Source: Micromonospora citrea
GTDB taxonomy: Bacteria > Actinomycetota > Actinomycetes > Mycobacteriales > Micromonosporaceae
Assembly (NCBI RefSeq): GCF_900090315.1
Contig: NZ_FMHZ01000002.1
Span: 5,798,501-5,862,500 of the forward strand
Direction: 5' to 3'
DNA: 64,000 bases
In this document: positions 7,671 through 17,529 of the stretch, piece after piece
Layout of the letters: each line of letters opens with the position of its first letter
Position numbering within the stretch: the stretch's first letter is position 1
Position numbers and translations under genes: made by a program
The notes under the pieces: generated by a model
The model's database searches: none
The model's input: the letters and a program-made list of their open reading frames with translations, nothing else
Told to the model about the DNA's origin: nothing

Positions 7671-10298
7671 TCAGGTCGCCGGCGTGCCGTTCTCCCGCTC
7701 GGTGCAGACCTGCCCGGACGTGGCGAACGTGTCCGTCGAATAGACCGCGAGCACCGTGAAGCAGTAGTCCACCCGCGAGTTCAGCCCGTTGACGGTGTAG
7801 CTGGTCTGGCCAGGGTCCACCGTGGCCATCACGCCCAGCTTCTGTCCGGCCCGCCCACCGGCGACCATGAACGGCACGCCGCCGCCGGCCGGATCCGTCC
7901 AACGCAGGGTGATCGTCGCCGAGTCGTCCCGCAACGTCAGGTCGGTCGGCGGCGGCCGGTCCGCGCTCGGCGCGCCCGCCGTGGCCGACGCGGCCGCCGG
8001 CGAGGCGGGCCCCGACGGCGGCGCGGCTTCCCGGCTCAGCAGCAGCACGCCCACCCCGACGAGCGCCACGAGCGCCAGGAGCACGACCACCACGGCGACG
8101 ATCATCACCGTCCGGCTGCGGCCGGGCTCCTCGGGCTCTCCGAGCATCGGGTACGCCGGCGGCGGCGGGACGACCGGCCATTGGCGGAATGCTTCGGGCG
8201 CGTCGTGTCGGGGCAACGCCGTCATCGGGAACGTCTCGATGTCGGGATGCGCCGGCGCCTGGTCGTGGCCCTCCTGCCGCTCCTGCTCCTGCGCCGGCTC
8301 CGGCCCGCCCACGACATTCTGGTGGTAGGCGCCGTCGTGGTTGTGCTCGCCGCCGGTGGTGGTCGGCTCGGTCAGCGCCTGCGGGGGCGCCGTGCTGCTC
8401 CACGGTGGCGCGGTCATGCTCCACGGCGGCGCGGCCGCCCCGCTGACGGGCTGCGGCGGCGCGCTGACCGGCCGGGCCGACCCGACGGCTGCGCTGGCCG
8501 GTGGGGCGCTGACCGGTGGCGTGGGCGGCGTGCTGACCGGTGGTGCGCTGACCGAGGGCTCGGGCGTGCCGGCCGATCTGGTCGGCGCGGGCGTGTGCGA
8601 CGCCGGGGCGGCGTGCGCCGGCGATGCGGCGGTGGCCGGCGAGAGCGTCCCAGGCGGCGGAGGACTCACCGGGGCGCCGCTGTCCGCGCCGGGCTGCGGC
8701 GTGCCGCCCGCGCGGGCGATCTCCTCGGCGAGCAGGGGCTCGATCTGCCGTACCTGGATCGTCGGCTCGTCCCACCCAGGACCGGACCGCGCCGGCCGTT
8801 CCGGCGTCTCCGGCTGGTCGGAAGCGGCCGCGTCCGTCGCGGGGGACCGGCGCGACTCGGTCGCCGCTGCCGAGGTGGCCGCCTCGGCGGGTGCCGGCGG
8901 CGGAGAGGCCGCGATGGCGGGCGACGACGGCGCGGCGGCGGGCGACGACGGCGCGGCGCGACGGGTGTCGGGCGTCGGTGGCACGGACGCCCCGCCGGCC
9001 GGCTGCGCCGGGTCGGGGTTGGCGGGCGGCCCCACGTGTCGCGGGACGGAGGCATCCGGCGGCACGGGCGGGCCCGACACCACGGGGGCGGCCGGCGGTG
9101 CCGCGTGTCGGGGCGGGGACGACCCGGCGGGCGGCGCCTCGCTCGTCGGCACGGCGGGGAAGGACGACACGGGGGACTCCGCCGCGGGCGGGGCTGGTGG
9201 TGGCGGAGCGGCCCTGTCGGTCGGGGTGGGCGCGGCAGTGCCCTGCGTCGCCGGCGTGGCGGGACGCGACGGGCCCTGCGGGGCCGGCGGCGGCGTCGGG
9301 GTCGCGAAGGGCTGGCCGGGCGCCGGTGCCCACGGAGACGACGGGGCCGTGGCGCCGGGGCGCTGCGCGGGTACGACCGGTGGCGGCACCACGGGCGGCG
9401 GCGGGATCTGTTGTGCCGGAGGGTCCGGTGGGCCGGCCGGTCCGGCCCCGGTGGTGTGCGGCGGGGCGGGCGGCGTCGGGACCCGGGCGTGGGCGGAATG
9501 CGGCAGGTCCGGCACCGCGGGCGGTGCCGGCGGGGCCCAGGCGGAAGGCGGCGGCGCTGGTGGCGTCGGGGCGGCGGGCTGCTGCGGCGGGTACGGGGGC
9601 GTCGCGGTGTGCGGCGGAGCCGGGACGCCCCGCTGGGGTGGAACGACCGGCGGAGGCGGGACCGGAGGGGCGTGCGGCGGGGCAGGCGGGCCGCTGACGA
9701 CGTGCGGTGGGATCGGCTGCGCGCCCGGCGGCTGGGCGATCGGTCGCTGCGGCGGGCTGGCGACCGTGGCCGGCTCGTGGGGCCGCCAGGCCGTGGAGAG
9801 AACCGACAGTGACATCGTCGGTTCGGATAGTGCCGGCATGCTCGGTTGGCTGCCCGGCTGGGGGGCGGGAGCGGCGTCGCCGAGATACTGCCGGGCCGTA
9901 CGTACCGCCGGGTGGTCGGCGCCGAGCGCGGCAGGCCCGAGTGCGGCGACGCGGGTGTAGTTGCGGCGGGCCTCGTGCCGGTTGCCCAGTTCGTCTGCCA
10001 CCGCTGCCAGCTCGAAGGAGAGCGCCAGCATCAGCGGGTCGGCGTGTGGCCAGCTCCGCTCGCCGGCGGCGAACGCCTCCTCCAGCACCCGGCGGGCGGT
10101 GCCCGGTTCGTCCGCCTCACGGTGCAGGCGGGCCAGCAGGTGTGCGGTGCTCAGCACGTCCGGGTGATCCAAGCCGTACGGCGGCCGGGCGGACCCGACG
10201 GCGTCGGCGAGCAGCTGACGGGCGGCGGTGAGATCGCCCGCGGCGCGCAGGGCGAGGGCCCGATGCTGAACGGCGGCCAGGGGAGAGGGTTGGGACAC
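7671..10298 (-). CDS. TPR protein with long proline-rich linker, one membrane helix and a C-terminal fibronectin III domain
   Basis: 875 residues. The first 150 form tetratricopeptide-type helices (RALALRAAGDLTAARQLL, HPDVLSTAHLLARLHREAD), as in actinobacterial signalling TPR proteins. A very long Pro/Ala-rich disordered region fills about residues 150-720 and is the reason why several other frames are also open here. A helix (TVMIVAVVVVLLALVALVGVGVLLL) follows, then a single fibronectin III domain (TLRWTDP ... YTVNGLNSRVDYCFTVLAV). So the TPR part is cytoplasmic and the FN3 part external. It is a host gene, possibly in one transcription unit with the FN3 protein downstream. No specific function can be assigned. 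Confidence 0.8.
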   Translation of the reverse strand: MSQPSPLAAVQHRALALRAAGDLTAARQLLADAVGSARPPYGLDHPDVLSTAHLLARLHREADEPGTARRVLEEAFAAGERSWPHADPLMLALSFELAAVADELGNRHEARRNYTRVAALGPAALGADHPAVRTARQYLGDAAPAPQPGSQPSMPALSEPTMSLSVLSTAWRPHEPATVASPPQRPIAQPPGAQPIPPHVVSGPPAPPHAPPVPPPPVVPPQRGVPAPPHTATPPYPPQQPAAPTPPAPPPSAWAPPAPPAVPDLPHSAHARVPTPPAPPHTTGAGPAGPPDPPAQQIPPPPVVPPPVVPAQRPGATAPSSPWAPAPGQPFATPTPPPAPQGPSRPATPATQGTAAPTPTDRAAPPPPAPPAAESPVSSFPAVPTSEAPPAGSSPPRHAAPPAAPVVSGPPVPPDASVPRHVGPPANPDPAQPAGGASVPPTPDTRRAAPSSPAAAPSSPAIAASPPPAPAEAATSAAATESRRSPATDAAASDQPETPERPARSGPGWDEPTIQVRQIEPLLAEEIARAGGTPQPGADSGAPVSPPPPGTLSPATAASPAHAAPASHTPAPTRSAGTPEPSVSAPPVSTPPTPPVSAPPASAAVGSARPVSAPPQPVSGAAAPPWSMTAPPWSSTAPPQALTEPTTTGGEHNHDGAYHQNVVGGPEPAQEQERQEGHDQAPAHPDIETFPMTALPRHDAPEAFRQWPVVPPPPAYPMLGEPEEPGRSRTVMIVAVVVVLLALVALVGVGVLLLSREAAPPSGPASPAAASATAGAPSADRPPPTDLTLRDDSATITLRWTDPAGGGVPFMVAGGRAGQKLGVMATVDPGQTSYTVNGLNSRVDYCFTVLAVYSTDTFATSGQVCTERENGTPAT

Positions 10299-10522
10299 GT
10301 GGCCATGCTGCCGGGTCGGGGTGGCCGAACGCTACCCGGGCCCGCCGGCTACCGGCGGACGGACGGTCCGCGGACCCGTCCCGACCTGCACGGACCTACC
10401 TGCCGGAAGCCGATGTGCATGATCCACCCGGGGCGTGTACAGTAACTCCCCGTGCGGCCCGCCGGGGCCGGCCGAGCCGGTGAGTCGATCACCTCGGCCG
10501 ACACGGTAGGCTGAACGAGTAA

Positions 10523-10609
10523 GTCCGGGTGGCGGAATGGCAGACGCGCTAGCTTGAGGTGCTAGTGCCCGTATAGGGCGTGGGGGTTCAAGTCCCCCCT
10601 CGGACACCA
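10523..10609 (+). tRNA. tRNA-Leu(GAG)
   Basis: All arms fold. Acceptor GTCCGGG pairs with CTCGGAC; anticodon stem CTAGC/GCTAG holds the loop TTGAGGT with anticodon GAG. A long variable arm (GCCC...GGGC) marks a class II tRNA, and the T arm GGGGG-TTCAAGT-CCCCC is intact. The discriminator is A and CCA is encoded. The prophage integrase gene begins 253 bp downstream, so this tRNA is the likely integration target. Confidence 0.95.
10575..10609 (+). other. Probable attL at the tRNA-Leu 3' end
   Basis: Inference: tyrosine integrases of this type usually recombine in the 3' part of a tRNA gene and leave it intact, and the integrase gene is directly adjacent. No second copy of this 3' end occurs elsewhere in the window, so the exact core and attR cannot be set; attR should lie beyond 64000. 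Confidence 0.45.
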
Positions 10610-10845
10610 ATCAGACCAGGCAGTGACAAGGCCGTTGAGCTGGCATTACTCAGCTCAGCGGCCTTGAGTGTTTTCGGGATACTGCCCGCCTGGGGATCAC
10701 CTGGGTCTCACCGGCTCGGAGTCGCGCCGTTCGCGTCAGCGGGAGGCGCGATCTTGTCCTGACCCGTCGAGACGGTTACGGTCCCACTGTTGCGCATATA
10801 GCTGCGCGGCTGGCGGCAGAGCCCGCGACGGGTCGAGGCCGCCTG

Positions 10846-10860
10846 TTCACGTGGAGGAAC
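10846..10860 (+). promoter_or_regulatory. TTCACGTGGAGGAAC translation leader of the integrase
   Basis: Contains the GGAGG ribosome site for the GTG start at 10862. The same TTCACGTGGARG string occurs before three other prophage genes (24923, 58410, 60058), so it is a phage-specific leader and not chance similarity of a short ribosome site. Confidence 0.65.
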
Positions 10861-10861
10861 A

Positions 10862-12139
10862 GTGGCGCAGATCGAGAAGAGGACCGCGAAGAGCGGCACC
10901 CGTTGGCGGGTGAAGTGGCGTACCGGCGGCGGACGCGACGGCCAGTGGAACGTCGAGACGTTCGACTTCCAGGTGGACGCGAAGCGGTTCAAGGCGCTGG
11001 TGGACGCCAACGGCAACCACCGGCCCACGCCGCAGCAGCTGGCCGAGCACGGCTTCGTCGAGCTCCTTCCCGCCGGCGTGGCCGCCGCCCCGGCGCCCGA
11101 GCCCGCCGCGGCGGTGCTGACGTTCCGGGCGTACGCCGAGGAGTGGCTGGGCACGCTGGTGAAGCCGCACCCGGAGACGGTGCGCAAGTACCGGGAGCGC
11201 CTGGAGAAGCACGTCTTCCCGCGGCTCGGCGACCGGCCGATCGCCGAGATCACCCGGCGGGAGATGCGCGAGTGGCAGCAGGGCCTGCGCGACGCCGGCC
11301 TGTCGGCGAAGACGATCGCCAACATCCGGGGCGAGTCCGTGGTCCCGGTCTTCAAGGCGGCGTGCCGGCCGGGCGAGGACGGCGAGCCCGCCGTGCGGAC
11401 GGCCAACCCGATGGACGGGCTGCCGCTGCCGGAGGGCCCGCGCGCCGAGCGGGACATCCTGGAGAGCCCGGACGAGGCCCGGCTGTTCCTCGAGGCGGCG
11501 TACGCGGTCGACCCGGAGGCGGCGGACCTGCTGCTGTGCAAGCTGTCGACGGGGCTGCGCTGGGGTGAGGTGTCGGCGCTGCCGCCCCGGGCCGTCAACG
11601 TCGTGCGGGGCACGGTGTCCATCGTGCAGGTCCTGCGGAAGGTGAACCGGCGGTGGGTGGTCGAGCCCAAGCCGAAGACGAAGCAGGGCTACCGGGAGGT
11701 GCCGCTGACCGCCGCGGTGGCGCGGATGGTCGCCGAGCGGTGCGCGGCCGCCAGCCGCGACCCGGGCCGGCAGTTCGTGTTCGTGGCGCCGCGCGGCAAC
11801 CACTGGCGGTACGAGGACTTCTACACGGACCGGTGGGTGAAGATCCGCGACCTGGCGCGGGAGAAGGGCCTGCCGCGCCGGATGACGATGCACGGGTTGC
11901 GGCACTCGCTGCTGACGCTGCTGGCCACCGAGGGCGTCGACCTCGCGGCGCTGCGGACGATGGCCGGGCACGCCAGCGTGACGACGACGATGAACGTGTA
12001 CGTGCACGCGACCCGGCGGCACCACGAGCCGGTGCGGCAGATCGTCGGGAGCTTCCTCTGCGTCGACGAACTGACGACCGCGGGCGGCAGGCCAACCCGC
12101 ATGGCAGCGCGGGTGGTGCAGGCTCCAGTTGATAGCTGA
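10862..12139 (+). CDS. int: Tyrosine integrase
   Basis: 425 residues. The N-terminal arm-binding part (residues 1-60) is followed by a core-binding SAM-like domain (about 85-165, FRAYAEEWLGTLVKPHPETV) and the catalytic domain. Catalytic residues are visible: Arg233 in STGLRWGEVSAL, HGLRH with His344 and Arg347, His370 in MAGHASV, and the nucleophile Tyr380 in TMNVYVH. The start is GTG with GGAGG five bases upstream. It follows tRNA-Leu(GAG) directly and reads away from it, as is usual for a prophage or integrative element, and should catalyse integration and, with an excisionase, excision. Confidence 0.93.
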   Translation: MAQIEKRTAKSGTRWRVKWRTGGGRDGQWNVETFDFQVDAKRFKALVDANGNHRPTPQQLAEHGFVELLPAGVAAAPAPEPAAAVLTFRAYAEEWLGTLVKPHPETVRKYRERLEKHVFPRLGDRPIAEITRREMREWQQGLRDAGLSAKTIANIRGESVVPVFKAACRPGEDGEPAVRTANPMDGLPLPEGPRAERDILESPDEARLFLEAAYAVDPEAADLLLCKLSTGLRWGEVSALPPRAVNVVRGTVSIVQVLRKVNRRWVVEPKPKTKQGYREVPLTAAVARMVAERCAAASRDPGRQFVFVAPRGNHWRYEDFYTDRWVKIRDLAREKGLPRRMTMHGLRHSLLTLLATEGVDLAALRTMAGHASVTTTMNVYVHATRRHHEPVRQIVGSFLCVDELTTAGGRPTRMAARVVQAPVDS

Positions 12140-12151
12140 GCTTCGTGATAG

Positions 12152-12185
12152 TCCGTCCGCCTCCCCCGACGGGGAGGCGGACGGA
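12152..12185. terminator. Hairpin between convergent genes
   Basis: A perfect 15-bp stem (TCCGTCCGCCTCCCC and its complement) with loop CGAC lies 12 bp after the integrase stop and 60 bp from the end of the convergent gene at 12246. There is no T run, so it probably serves both strands as a GC-type terminator. Confidence 0.7.
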
Positions 12186-12245
12186 TGCCATGCCAGCGCA
12201 GCGATAGCAGTACCGCCCGCTCCCGGACGTTGAGGCAGGCAAAGA

Positions 12246-15200
12246 TCAGGTCCCTGCGGGGAGGAGACCCTGAAAGGGATCGTCGTGCGGAATGTCGTCG
12301 GTCCAGAACCCATAGCGGTGTTCGAGTACCTGCATGACGGGGTCGGCGGACGTGTCTCCATGATGGAGAACCAGTCCCCAGCGTCGTAGGCTGCTCACGG
12401 CCGCCATGTGGATTCTGTGCATCATGACGTCGCGGGAGATCTCTGCCGGAGAAACGCGCGGGTCGTCTGGTCCCTCTTCCCTCAACGCCTCGTCGAAGAC
12501 AGCCTCCCGAAGCTGTCCCAACCGTTCTGCAGTGAGCGGCCCGTAACGGGCTTCTATGCGGTGGTTGACAGTCAGGTTCATCACGACGGTGAGCAGGTGC
12601 CAGTCCTTCCAGCCTTCATCGCGCAGGCTGTTGAACAGATCCCGCACTCGCTCATCTTGCAGTAGCGCCGGCAGAGTGTGGCGGATGGGTATGGGCAAAA
12701 CCTCGTAGCGCTCCGCCAGGATCGCCTGGGCCTTCTCGACGCTATAACCCGGACCCGGGTCCGAGCGCGGTTCGAGGTGCGGTGAGCCGCCTCGTGGAGT
12801 CGTGCGTTCGCCATGGACGAGAGGGCGATAGCGGGCGTCGGCGAGAGGTGGGATGGGTTGTGTCCGGAATCGCGCCAGTTCGTGGTAGGGGCGACCGACT
12901 TCCAGGTTCTGGAACAGTCCGTTGCGGGCTGCCTGGTCCATGAGTTGGCTGAACGGTTCCCGGTCGAGTAGCGAGTTGCCGAGCAGGACCTGGAACGCCA
13001 GATGTAGGACGCCTTGGCGTATTCGTTGCTCGTCGTCTGCCTCGTCTTGCGGTTCGGCGGGCAGGAATAGCAGCCACAGGCGCCGGCCTCCGTCGACGCG
13101 GGTCATGTAGGTGTCGGTCGGTCGTCGATCGGCCGGGTAGGTGCGGATCTCGATGTCGACGTCTTGTGGAATGATCGTTGGGTCGAGGGAGGCGAACTCC
13201 ACGAGCAGGATCTGCAGGGTCGATGTGAAGTCCTCGATCGCCAGCACGATGTTCTGCTCGTTGCGCCCGTGGATGGTCCAGACCACCCCCAGCGCGCGGA
13301 AGACGATGGTGCGCTCTGGGCCGACGTCGCTGAACGGTGCGCCGGCCTTCTCGGACAGCCAGTCCAGCCACTCCTGCTCGTTGTATGACACCCTTGCCGA
13401 CCACGCATCGACGCCGGTTCGGACGAGGGGAGTCAAGTGGCCTCGGTCGAGGATGTCCCAAAAGGCTGTTTCGAAGTTCGGGCGGGTCTGACGCGCTACG
13501 AGGCCGGTGTACACCTGGTACTGCACGGCCTCTGACACGTAGGTGTGGCGGTCGAGATTTGCAGGATCGGGTGCGTAGGCGAGGTGGGCGAGGCTGGCGA
13601 TCGACGCCAGGTCCGCGGAGGCGATCCAAGCCCCGACCAGGTGGTCCTGGTTTGCCGCCGAGAACAGTGCCATCGGAAGGAACTCACGGTCGGACGGATC
13701 GAGGCTGTTGTGTGCGATAGCGGCCATGGCCAACGCGTACTTCTTGGCAGCGAGGTACATGCCCAGGGCGCAGTAGATATCCACGATGTTGGCCATCGCC
13801 CGTAGCGCGCCGTAGAGGGTGTCACCATGGAACCAGTTGACCTTGGCCTGGTGGAACTCTCTCAGGGCGTCAAGCAGACGGCCGGCCTTTTGCAGGGCAG
13901 TAGCTCGCTGGCGGCATTTGTCGCCGACCGCGGCGTCACCCTCCTGCCGCTTGACGGCATCGTCCAGCCCGTCGCACACCCGCCGGTATAGCGGATGGTC
14001 GCGCAGGGTGGGCGCGAGGATGTCGATGACGGCGCTGAATGATTCGATCGGGTAGCCGCGTGCGTCGGGAAGTAGTTCGGCGAGTTCGAGCAGCCGCCGC
14101 ATGCCGTCGTCGAGGTCCACCACGGGTGCCGCGTCGAGATGTTGCTGGAGCGCACCCTCGTGGATCGCTTCCATCAATGCTTCGTACTGCTGGTCGAGCT
14201 CGGCGAGGGTCGCGCTGCCGCGGACCTCGGCGCCGGTGTAGTCGACGTGCAGCGCCAGGTGGGCGGCGGCCTGCAGCAGACCTGCTCGGGTGTTAGGTCC
14301 CCAGTCCCGTTCGAGGAGCTGGTCGACGTGGCGACGTTGCTGCGGTATCCAGGTCAAGATCTCGGGCAGTGGGATGTCGGTGTGGTTGAGCGCGGCCGCT
14401 GTGGTGCAGACCTGGACGAGGACGCTCGCGTTGAACAGGATGGTCGGGTCGTCGCTCAGTTCGATCTCCGCCATGAACCGGCGGATCAACGGCTCCGCAG
14501 GTCGAAGATCCGCCTTCCCCCGGCTTCGCGCCGCGACGATCTCGTAGACAGCGTGCAGCCGCACATCGGCGTCTGCGCTGTGCTCGGCGAGCCGGGTCAT
14601 GAGAGTCAGCCACCCATCGAGGTCCACTCGTGTCGGCCCCGGTGGTATGGCGTGTCTCAGCCCGTGGCGCAAGTCGAACATGTCGCCCAGGTTGGACGGG
14701 GTCCGGTGCGGCTCCTGCCAGTACTCGCGGAGTTCGACGTACCAGTCGGGAAGGTCCGGCTCGGGCTCATCAGCCTGGCGAGGTGCCAGCTCGGCCGGCA
14801 GGTGCAGGTATTCCTGGGCGATCCAGTACAGGTCTGGCTCGGCAAGCCACTCCGCCAGCCCGAACCCGTCAATGATCTCCAACCCGACGTTGTACTGCTC
14901 CAGCGCCCAGGCTTCTACCTTCTTGCGCAGACCCACGGGTACTTCCGCCACGGCGAAGATGTAGATCCGGTCGACGTGGGTTCCCTGCGTACAGATGGCC
15001 GCGATGTCGCTCTCAAACTTCGCCCGCAGCTTGTCCCGTTGAATGGTGCAGGCGAAGGCGACGACGTCCCGAGACGCCAACGCCAGAAAGCCCAGGGCGA
15101 ACGGCAACTCCTCTACCAGGTAGGTGCGGAACGTCTCAAAGTCTCTGCCCTGGTCTCCACCAGCGGAAACCGGGCCGGTGGCGGGCAGAACGTTGCTGGC

Positions 15201-15320
15201 GATCCGCCGCTTGGCCACGTGGCGACACACGTGCTCGAACGAATGATGCGCGTTCTCTCCCGCCAGGAGGCTCAAGCTGACCCTGATCATCTGCGCTCTC
15301 TCGACCGGAGTAGCCACCAC
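12246..15320 (-). CDS. Large putative defence protein with restriction-endonuclease-like N-terminus and helical repeat body
   Basis: 1024 residues. The first 170 resemble an Mrr/PD-(D/E)xK-type fold: after a helix with RRI, the motif NVLPATGPVSAGGDQGRDFET (about 43-63) gives the metal-binding Asp, and a strand VVAFACTIQRDKL (86-98) lies where the E-x-K strand is expected, here ending in T-x-Q, so catalytic competence is uncertain. The rest (200-1024) is helical with TPR-like stretches (AKKYALAMAAIAHN, HQAKVNWFHGDTLYGALRAMANIVDIYCALG). No NTPase motif is visible. The start is GTG at 15320; an ATG ten codons later is possible. Nuclease plus long repeat sensor is a common anti-phage architecture, and the position beside the integrase is a typical cargo slot. 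Codon use is less GC-extreme than in the phage genes. Confidence 0.6.
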   Translation of the reverse strand: MVATPVERAQMIRVSLSLLAGENAHHSFEHVCRHVAKRRIASNVLPATGPVSAGGDQGRDFETFRTYLVEELPFALGFLALASRDVVAFACTIQRDKLRAKFESDIAAICTQGTHVDRIYIFAVAEVPVGLRKKVEAWALEQYNVGLEIIDGFGLAEWLAEPDLYWIAQEYLHLPAELAPRQADEPEPDLPDWYVELREYWQEPHRTPSNLGDMFDLRHGLRHAIPPGPTRVDLDGWLTLMTRLAEHSADADVRLHAVYEIVAARSRGKADLRPAEPLIRRFMAEIELSDDPTILFNASVLVQVCTTAAALNHTDIPLPEILTWIPQQRRHVDQLLERDWGPNTRAGLLQAAAHLALHVDYTGAEVRGSATLAELDQQYEALMEAIHEGALQQHLDAAPVVDLDDGMRRLLELAELLPDARGYPIESFSAVIDILAPTLRDHPLYRRVCDGLDDAVKRQEGDAAVGDKCRQRATALQKAGRLLDALREFHQAKVNWFHGDTLYGALRAMANIVDIYCALGMYLAAKKYALAMAAIAHNSLDPSDREFLPMALFSAANQDHLVGAWIASADLASIASLAHLAYAPDPANLDRHTYVSEAVQYQVYTGLVARQTRPNFETAFWDILDRGHLTPLVRTGVDAWSARVSYNEQEWLDWLSEKAGAPFSDVGPERTIVFRALGVVWTIHGRNEQNIVLAIEDFTSTLQILLVEFASLDPTIIPQDVDIEIRTYPADRRPTDTYMTRVDGGRRLWLLFLPAEPQDEADDEQRIRQGVLHLAFQVLLGNSLLDREPFSQLMDQAARNGLFQNLEVGRPYHELARFRTQPIPPLADARYRPLVHGERTTPRGGSPHLEPRSDPGPGYSVEKAQAILAERYEVLPIPIRHTLPALLQDERVRDLFNSLRDEGWKDWHLLTVVMNLTVNHRIEARYGPLTAERLGQLREAVFDEALREEGPDDPRVSPAEISRDVMMHRIHMAAVSSLRRWGLVLHHGDTSADPVMQVLEHRYGFWTDDIPHDDPFQGLLPAGT

Positions 15321-15458
15321 GCCTCACCTCACGCCTAGCCCAGTCCGTCGCATCCTGCCACCCTCTGTCGAGTTCGCCATGGACATGCAGGCCAGACCTG
15401 TGCGGGCTGCGCCAACACGGCTGCAAGGGTCCTGTCGATCTTGCACCAGTTCATCCGT

Positions 15459-16919
15459 TCAATGCCGACGGATGAACGCGCGCCCGGCGAGGGCGAACAA
15501 GGACAGGCTGATCGTCGCGACGAACACGCGCACCGTCGGGTCGAAGTTCAGAGCTGAGCCGAGATCGCGGGAGACATGCGTGCCGATGAAGGTCGGCACC
15601 GCGCTCCATACTGTATCTGCGAGCAGAAGCATCGCGGTGATCGCGATGAAGCCGGCGAGCAGGCACTGGCGCACGTACCGACCGGATTGCTTGCTGCGTA
15701 CCCACAGCCGGGCAAGCGTCGACGTGGGCGGCCTGCGCCAACTGCCATGTCGTACCCAGGCGTCCTCCTGCTCGTCGAGGGAGTAGCGATTGACGATCGC
15801 CAGGATCAGCTTGTAGGTCCGCATGAGCAGGGCGAACGTCGACGGGGTGCCGAACGCCCACGAGCGCTGTAGCTCCCTCGCCTCCGCGCGGATCCGGCCG
15901 GCCCATCCGCGCAACTGCCGATCGGTGACGTCGACACCGGTTCGATTCACGCGATGCCACGCGAGCTCGAACCTGGTAGCGGCGCGGTCAAGTTCCGCCA
16001 CAGCATGGCGCCGGTGCTCTGGCGCAAACTCGACACGGTCGCTGAACTGGAGGAGAGCGGCGACCATTGCCACGTCAGGGCGCGCCCAGTGGTTCCGCTC
16101 GACGCGCCACGCAAGCACGAGCGGCCACATCGCGCCGACAAACAATGCAGCAGCCGCGAACGCTAGTCCCACCAGGACCTCGTACCACCGTGTTGCGTGG
16201 ATCGTGGGAACGGCCGACGCCACGACGCACGCCACGGCTGAGGCTGCGGCGCCGATGGCCGCCATGCGGGCCGAAATGGCGAAGCTCGAAACCGTGATCG
16301 CGAACCAGCAGCCGAAGATCAGGCAGGCGGCGAAGGCCGCCAGCCTGTGGGTCGCAGAACCATCGACGATCACGAGCGTTGCAATGGCGGCCACAGCCAC
16401 GTTGATCTTAAGCGCTAGTGGCTGCGGCCTGCTCAACCGGTCCTGCGCGAGGTCGAGCCGGTCCTGCGCGAGGTTGGCGGCCCGTACCGTGGGCAAGGCC
16501 GACTCGGGGGGGTCATCGTCGACGTAACCCCAGAAATGGTCGTAGATATCAAAAAAGCCGCTCTGTCTCTCGTTCTCGCGCTTCCTGCTCCGGTTGGCCA
16601 GTGCAATCCCTTCGATTCTCTCGCCGCGGAGGATCCACCATGGTGCTCGATCACGCAGGTCATCGGGCTCATCGGCGGGCAGCGGCTCGCTAACGCCCGA
16701 CCCGTCGGCGTCGTCCTGCGTGCCGATGGGTTCGTCATCCCTGAACGGCACGGCGTCATCGGCGTCATCCTCTTCGCCGCCGATGTTCCTCGGCACCGCT
16801 ACCGATTCGGGCGGGGCGGCCGCCCACCTTCGCGGCTCAGGTCGGAATCGAGGTACTGCCTCATCGTCCACGCGATCACCACCAGGTCGCGAATGTGTTT
16901 CCATCCAGTACCACACCAC
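15459..16919 (-). CDS. Unknown multi-pass membrane protein
   Basis: 486 residues. The N-terminal 150 are acidic and probably disordered, with a basic patch and a short tandem LAQDRLDLAQDRL. Four membrane helices follow around residues 170-275 (INVAVAAIATLVIVDG, LAAFAACLIFGCWFAITVSSFAI, AAIGAAASAVACVVASAV, VLVGLAFAAAALFVGAMWPLVLAW), then a helical cytoplasmic region and two last helices (LLAGFIAITAMLLLADTV and VFVATISLSLFALAGRAFI). I do not recognise the family. It lies upstream of, and in the same direction as, the large putative defence protein (138 bp gap), so the two may form one unit with a membrane component. The start is uncertain. Confidence 0.55.
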   Translation of the reverse strand: MVWYWMETHSRPGGDRVDDEAVPRFRPEPRRWAAAPPESVAVPRNIGGEEDDADDAVPFRDDEPIGTQDDADGSGVSEPLPADEPDDLRDRAPWWILRGERIEGIALANRSRKRENERQSGFFDIYDHFWGYVDDDPPESALPTVRAANLAQDRLDLAQDRLSRPQPLALKINVAVAAIATLVIVDGSATHRLAAFAACLIFGCWFAITVSSFAISARMAAIGAAASAVACVVASAVPTIHATRWYEVLVGLAFAAAALFVGAMWPLVLAWRVERNHWARPDVAMVAALLQFSDRVEFAPEHRRHAVAELDRAATRFELAWHRVNRTGVDVTDRQLRGWAGRIRAEARELQRSWAFGTPSTFALLMRTYKLILAIVNRYSLDEQEDAWVRHGSWRRPPTSTLARLWVRSKQSGRYVRQCLLAGFIAITAMLLLADTVWSAVPTFIGTHVSRDLGSALNFDPTVRVFVATISLSLFALAGRAFIRRH

Positions 16920-17176
16920 GGCAAGACCGTGCCGGCCGTGGGGTCCCGGTCCAGGCCGTAGTTACCGCGCCAGAGGACGCCTATCACTTCGGCGAGCGGC
17001 GGTCCCGGCGCGGACGGCGAGCCAGAGATGGGGCTGGGGTGCCGTGCCGTCCGGTGGGACCGACCCTCCTAGGACGGTCTAGGGGGTGTGGCGCGGGGCG
17101 GGGCCTCCAGCTGCCGGCATCGGGCCAGCAGTCACCGATGAGTGCGTGGCGCGACCATCCTGGACGCCCATCACCA

Positions 17177-17356
17177 TCAGCGCCGCGCCGTGGCGGGTGC
17201 CGGCTTGTAGGCGGCGGCCAGGTCTTCGTCGGTGAAGCGGACCTTGCGGCCGAGCCGGTGGCAGGGGATGCGGCCCTTGGACACCCAGCGCCGGAGGGTG
17301 GTCTCCGCGATGCGCAGCTTCGCCGCGGCCTCGGCGTAGGTGTAGTCCCTGGCCAC
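17177..17356 (-). CDS. Small MerR/excisionase-type HTH protein
   Basis: 59 residues. The start is GTG behind GAGGAGG. The chain reads VARDYTYAEAAAKLRIAETT followed by LRRWVSKGRIPCHRLGRKVR, with FTDEDL near the end: this is the canonical winged HTH of the helix_turn_helix_17/excisionase family (YTxxEAAxxLxIxxTTLRRWVxxGxIPxxRLGrxvRF). Such proteins act as recombination directionality factors or repressors for the element's integrase. It is divergent from the rightward phage operon, so it could also regulate it. Confidence 0.8.
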   Translation of the reverse strand: MARDYTYAEAAAKLRIAETTLRRWVSKGRIPCHRLGRKVRFTDEDLAAAYKPAPATARR

Positions 17357-17529
17357 CTCGTCCTCCTCCTGCCCTCCGGCGCTGATGTGCGGTCACTGTA
17401 GACCATTGCGGCCCGATAGATCTACGGTGGGCTACGCCGCGCCACGGTGAGATCGGAGGCGTACAGTCCCTCTCGCCGACGGCCAGGTGTACGGCTACTA
17501 TCCGGTACTGCGCGTGCATTGCACGCCGT

